NCBI GenBank assembly: GCA_024225875.1
Contig: JAAEMD010000502.1
Location: 1-8,346, forward strand
Direction: 5' to 3'
Source of the DNA: a bacterium
GTDB taxonomy: Bacteria; Margulisbacteria; Marinamargulisbacteria; JAAEMD01
DNA length: 8,346 nt
Part shown: one piece after another, positions 6,448 to 8,346 of the stretch
How the letters are laid out: every line of letters starts with the position of its first letter
Position numbering within the stretch: the first letter of the stretch is position 1
The notes under the pieces: generated by a model
Database searches by the model: none
The model's input: only the letters and a program-made list of their open reading frames with translations
Told to the model about the DNA's origin: nothing
Program-made: the position numbers and the translations under genes

Positions 6448-7523
6448 TTTTTGGATGGAAAGGTAAACATTCTCAACAATTGAAATTCAAAGAAAAATTT
6501 AATAATTAAAGAATAATGTTTGAATTCATAAAGAAATGAGAATAAAAGGTCACTGTAAAAATACCCCAGGTAAGAAAGCCCCAGGACTGCATAAAATACT
6601 GGCAGCTGAATTACTTTGCTTTTATTTGAGGATAATAGAATATTTTTTGCTAAAATGTAATTGATTGTTGAGGACAGAAAGAATATTAGAGTTGATAAAA
6701 TAAAGTTATCCAGTAATCCGGGGTATAATTTCAAGAAAAATAACTGAACTGCATAAGAGACTAGAAAAACAGGCAGATAAATAAAAAGTTGAAAGACTAA
6801 CGGCATTTTTGATCGATTGTATTTAAGAATGCAGTAAATAGCTTTAAATCCGTCTTTATAGGTAATTTTCTTTCCTTCTGAATAGCTTCTTCCATAATAT
6901 GAGATTCCTTTTTCATATATCCTGACATCTTTTATCTCTGATATTTTTGCAATTATCTCTGGTTCAAAGCCAAATCTGTTTTCTTCAATATTGATTTTCT
7001 CGATAATTTCTTTTTTGAAAATTTTATAACAGGTTTCCATATCTGAAAGATTAAGGTTGGTAAATATATTTGATAGTAACGTTAAAAATTTATTTCCTAA
7101 TGAATGCCAGAAATAAAGAACCCTTCTTTCTTCTCCACTGATGAATCTTGATCCTAAAACAACATCAGCTCTGTCTTCAACCAGGAGTGATACCAGACTT
7201 TTTAACTCTTGAGGATCATACTCTAAATCTGCATCCTGAATAGCAATATAGTTACCTGAAGCTAATGCAAAACCTGTTCTTAAAGCAGCGCCTTTACCCT
7301 GGTTGGTTTTATGTTTTTCTAATTTTATATTTTTGTTTTTCCGGGCTGTTTCTTTTGCTATTTTATAACTGGAATCTGTTGAACAATCGTCTATAATTAT
7401 TATTTCTACAGGCAGGTTTTTGTCATCGATTTTTTTTACCCTGTCAATACATTCTTCCAGAGTTTTTTCTTCGTTATAGCAGGGTATCAGGATACTTAGT
7501 AAATTTTTATTGTCTACTTTCAT
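6444..7523 (-). CDS. Polyprenyl-phosphate glycosyltransferase: GT2 domain fused to GtrA-like membrane domain (359 aa)
   Basis: This is a DPM1-like enzyme that would transfer a sugar from a nucleotide sugar to undecaprenyl-type phosphate at the inner face of the cytoplasmic membrane. The GT2 (GT-A fold) domain covers residues 8-235. It has LSILIPCYNEEKTL (9-22), VEIIIIDDCSTD (39-50), NQGKGAALRTGF (74-85), the metal-binding QDADLEYDP with Asp97 and Asp99, VLGSRF (122-127), SDMETCYKIF (160-169), RFGFEPEI (183-190) and YYGRSYSEGKKI (209-220). All are typical of dolichyl/polyprenyl-phosphate mannose or glucose synthases. Residues about 241-350 hold four hydrophobic segments. NYILAKNILL and the closing LLRMFTF resemble the Asn-Arg-Phe ends of GtrA helices, a domain thought to move the lipid-sugar. 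The ATG at 7523 sits just ahead of the first strand; no ribosome-binding site is visible and no convincing promoter was found. First gene of the three-gene operon, it should supply the donor for the next gene. Confidence 0.92.
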   Translation of the reverse strand: MKVDNKNLLSILIPCYNEEKTLEECIDRVKKIDDKNLPVEIIIIDDCSTDSSYKIAKETARKNKNIKLEKHKTNQGKGAALRTGFALASGNYIAIQDADLEYDPQELKSLVSLLVEDRADVVLGSRFISGEERRVLYFWHSLGNKFLTLLSNIFTNLNLSDMETCYKIFKKEIIEKINIEENRFGFEPEIIAKISEIKDVRIYEKGISYYGRSYSEGKKITYKDGFKAIYCILKYNRSKMPLVFQLFIYLPVFLVSYAVQLFFLKLYPGLLDNFILSTLIFFLSSTINYILAKNILLSSNKSKVIQLPVFYAVLGLSYLGYFYSDLLFSFLYEFKHYSLIIKFFFEFQLLRMFTFPSKK

Positions 7524-7550
7524 ATATATATGATAGCAAACAAATTTACA

Positions 7551-7781
7551 TTAGCGAAAACTAAAATTGTGATATCCAACTTGTACTTTTTGTATTTGGG
7601 AAGCTTTATTACCAACATTAATAATTTTTAAATATAAAGAGATAGCGGTTATATGGCAGTGCATATCTTTATAAGATTTTGATGTTAGATAAGTAGCGCA
7701 AAGTGTGGGGCCTTCTATTGTTGATATTTTAAATTTACTTCTTGAGGCTAAATTTGAAAAAATGCCTCCTCCTGGAATAAG
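7551..7781 (-). pseudogene. Coding-like fragment of unknown family, no start codon (76 codons)
   Basis: A minus-strand frame is open for 76 codons between a TGA at 7784-7782 and a TAA at 7553-7551. It begins LIPGGGIFSNLASRSKFK and contains EGPTLCATY and HCHITAISLYLKIINVG, ending in HNFSFR. The composition is unlike random AT-rich sequence: alternating hydrophobic and polar residues suggest beta strands, and the NVGNKASQIQKVQVGYH stretch resembles small beta-sandwich modules in which a strand is followed by Asn-x-Gly and a turn. The only in-frame ATG is at codon 40, so this looks like the tail of a larger gene cut by the TGA. The frame above that TGA continues briefly with a similar SLIPGII stretch. 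It ends 27 bases before the GT2 start. No function can be given. Confidence 0.4.
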
Positions 7782-7796
7782 TCAAATGATTCCAGG
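7771..7796. repeat. Perfect 8-base inverted repeat
   Basis: CCTGGAAT (7771-7778) and ATTCCAGG (7789-7796) flank a 10-base spacer. On the minus strand the hairpin is followed after about nine bases by a short T-run. It could therefore be a poor terminator for the Fic relic, or it may mark a rearrangement edge, since it lies on the TGA that cuts the 7551-7781 fragment. No function can be assigned from the sequence alone. Confidence 0.45.
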
Positions 7797-7885
7797 GATT
7801 AAACTTATAAAACCAGAATTGCAATTACTCCACTTTATGATTTTTAAAATATATAGATACATTTTTGGCATTTTTCAGGTGTTTT

Positions 7886-8289
7886 TTAATTTTTTTTATT
7901 AATCAAATTAACAACTAATTTAACCATAATATCCTTATCTTCAGATCTACTTTGAGCAAGCATTAAACAAATTGCAACTAATGCATTATCTTCAATTCGT
8001 TTAGAGCCATCGTTATGATACAAACAACCGTTTCTTTCAAGATACCAGATAAATAGAAATGCACCTATTATTTTGTTGCCATCAACAAAGGGATGATTTT
8101 TAATCACAAAATAAAGCAAATGCGCAGCTTTTTTAAAGACTGATCTTTTTCTTTCCCAAAAAAAGCATTTTTTTCTCCAGATTCTTTGAATTGATTCGAT
8201 AAATCGTAAGCGATCCCCCAACCGCATTCTTGAAAAAAACAATTAACTTTCTTTAAAATTCCAGGGCAGTAATCTATTGTAATCTTCAA
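7886..8289 (-). pseudogene. RhuM-type Fic-domain protein, C-terminal part, broken by deletion and frameshift
   Basis: Fic domains usually transfer AMP or phosphate to target proteins; RhuM-type members are often called virulence or toxin-like. The better preserved 3' part reads KAAHLLYFVIKNHPFVDGNK, then GAFLFIWYLERNG, NDGSKRIEDNALVA and DIMVKLVVNLINKKN. This closely follows my memory of the C-terminus of RhuM/Fic proteins. The Fic motif is HPFVDGNKII; the family has Lys-Arg where this has Lys57-Ile58 (ATA at 8071-8069, one base from AGA). The region upstream continues in another frame (from TTG 8289) as KESGEKNAFFGKEKDQSLKK, matching the segment that precedes the Fic core in relatives. About 20 residues that normally lie between these parts (an IYQTFGG-like stretch and the start of the Fic core) are missing. 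The frames join at the A-run 8134-8129. It is probably non-functional. Stops in all frames upstream confirm decay. Confidence 0.78.
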
Positions 8290-8346
8290 AAGATTTGCAG
8301 AATGGGATCTGTTTTAAAATATACATATAATAATCAACTGGGTTCA
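8243..8346 (-). other. Partial open frame at the right edge
   Basis: From the window edge a minus-strand frame reads 33 codons (NPVDYYMYILKQIPFCK, then SFEDYNRLLPWNFKES) before a TAA at 8245-8243. It looks protein-like, being aromatic-rich with few low-complexity runs. It may be an upstream piece of the same RhuM-type gene in a third frame, or the 3' end of another gene. The sequence beyond the window is needed to tell. Confidence 0.3.

Noticed and set aside
7705..7902. Plus-strand frame starting with GTG
   Set aside because: It is hydrophobic low-complexity toward its end, has no ribosome-binding site, and lies over the inverted repeat and the more protein-like minus-strand frame.

Overview
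The window is AT-rich throughout and looks like chromosomal DNA from an uncultured-type Gram-negative (diderm) bacterium. The diderm reading rests on a secreted, beta-strand-rich protein ending in Phe (2498-3076), which resembles a small outer-membrane barrel, and on a lipid-linked glycosylation operon. No rRNA, tRNA, CRISPR array or intact mobile element is visible. The lineage cannot be fixed from the sequence; a poorly sampled diderm phylum is a guess.

Left part (1-1590). A secreted protein of unknown function (148-726, +) has a TATAAT box almost touching its start codon. A perfect bidirectional terminator (765-791) separates it from a convergent two-gene unit on the minus strand: a 49-residue small protein (1263-1412) followed 10 bases later by a stand-alone CheY-like receiver (833-1252). 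The receiver has lost the conserved switch lysine and has a short active-site loop.

Middle part (1413-3163). A 178-base divergent promoter region separates that unit from an XRE/HTH protein with a LexA/CI-like S24 domain lacking its catalytic Ser-Lys pair (1591-2238, +). Next comes a 192-codon gene for a secreted, barrel-like protein (2498-3076, +). It has a good promoter and Shine-Dalgarno sequence, but the only plausible start codon is ATT, so ordinary gene calling would miss most of it.

Right part (3164-7523, minus strand). Three genes joined by two 4-base ATGA overlaps form one operon. In transcription order they are a polyprenyl-phosphate glycosyltransferase (GT2 domain plus GtrA-like membrane domain), a large GT-C-type membrane glycosyltransferase with an unusual N-terminal extracytoplasmic domain, and a cobalamin-binding-type radical SAM enzyme. 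The likely scheme is that the GT2 protein makes a polyprenyl-phosphate sugar, the GT-C protein transfers the sugar on the outer face of the inner membrane, and the radical SAM enzyme modifies the lipid or the sugar. The substrate is unknown.

Right edge (7524-8346, minus strand). This is a zone of decaying genes. It holds a start-less 76-codon fragment (7551-7781) and a RhuM-type Fic-domain gene. The Fic gene is broken by an apparent internal deletion with frameshift and also carries an Arg-to-Ile change in its Fic motif.
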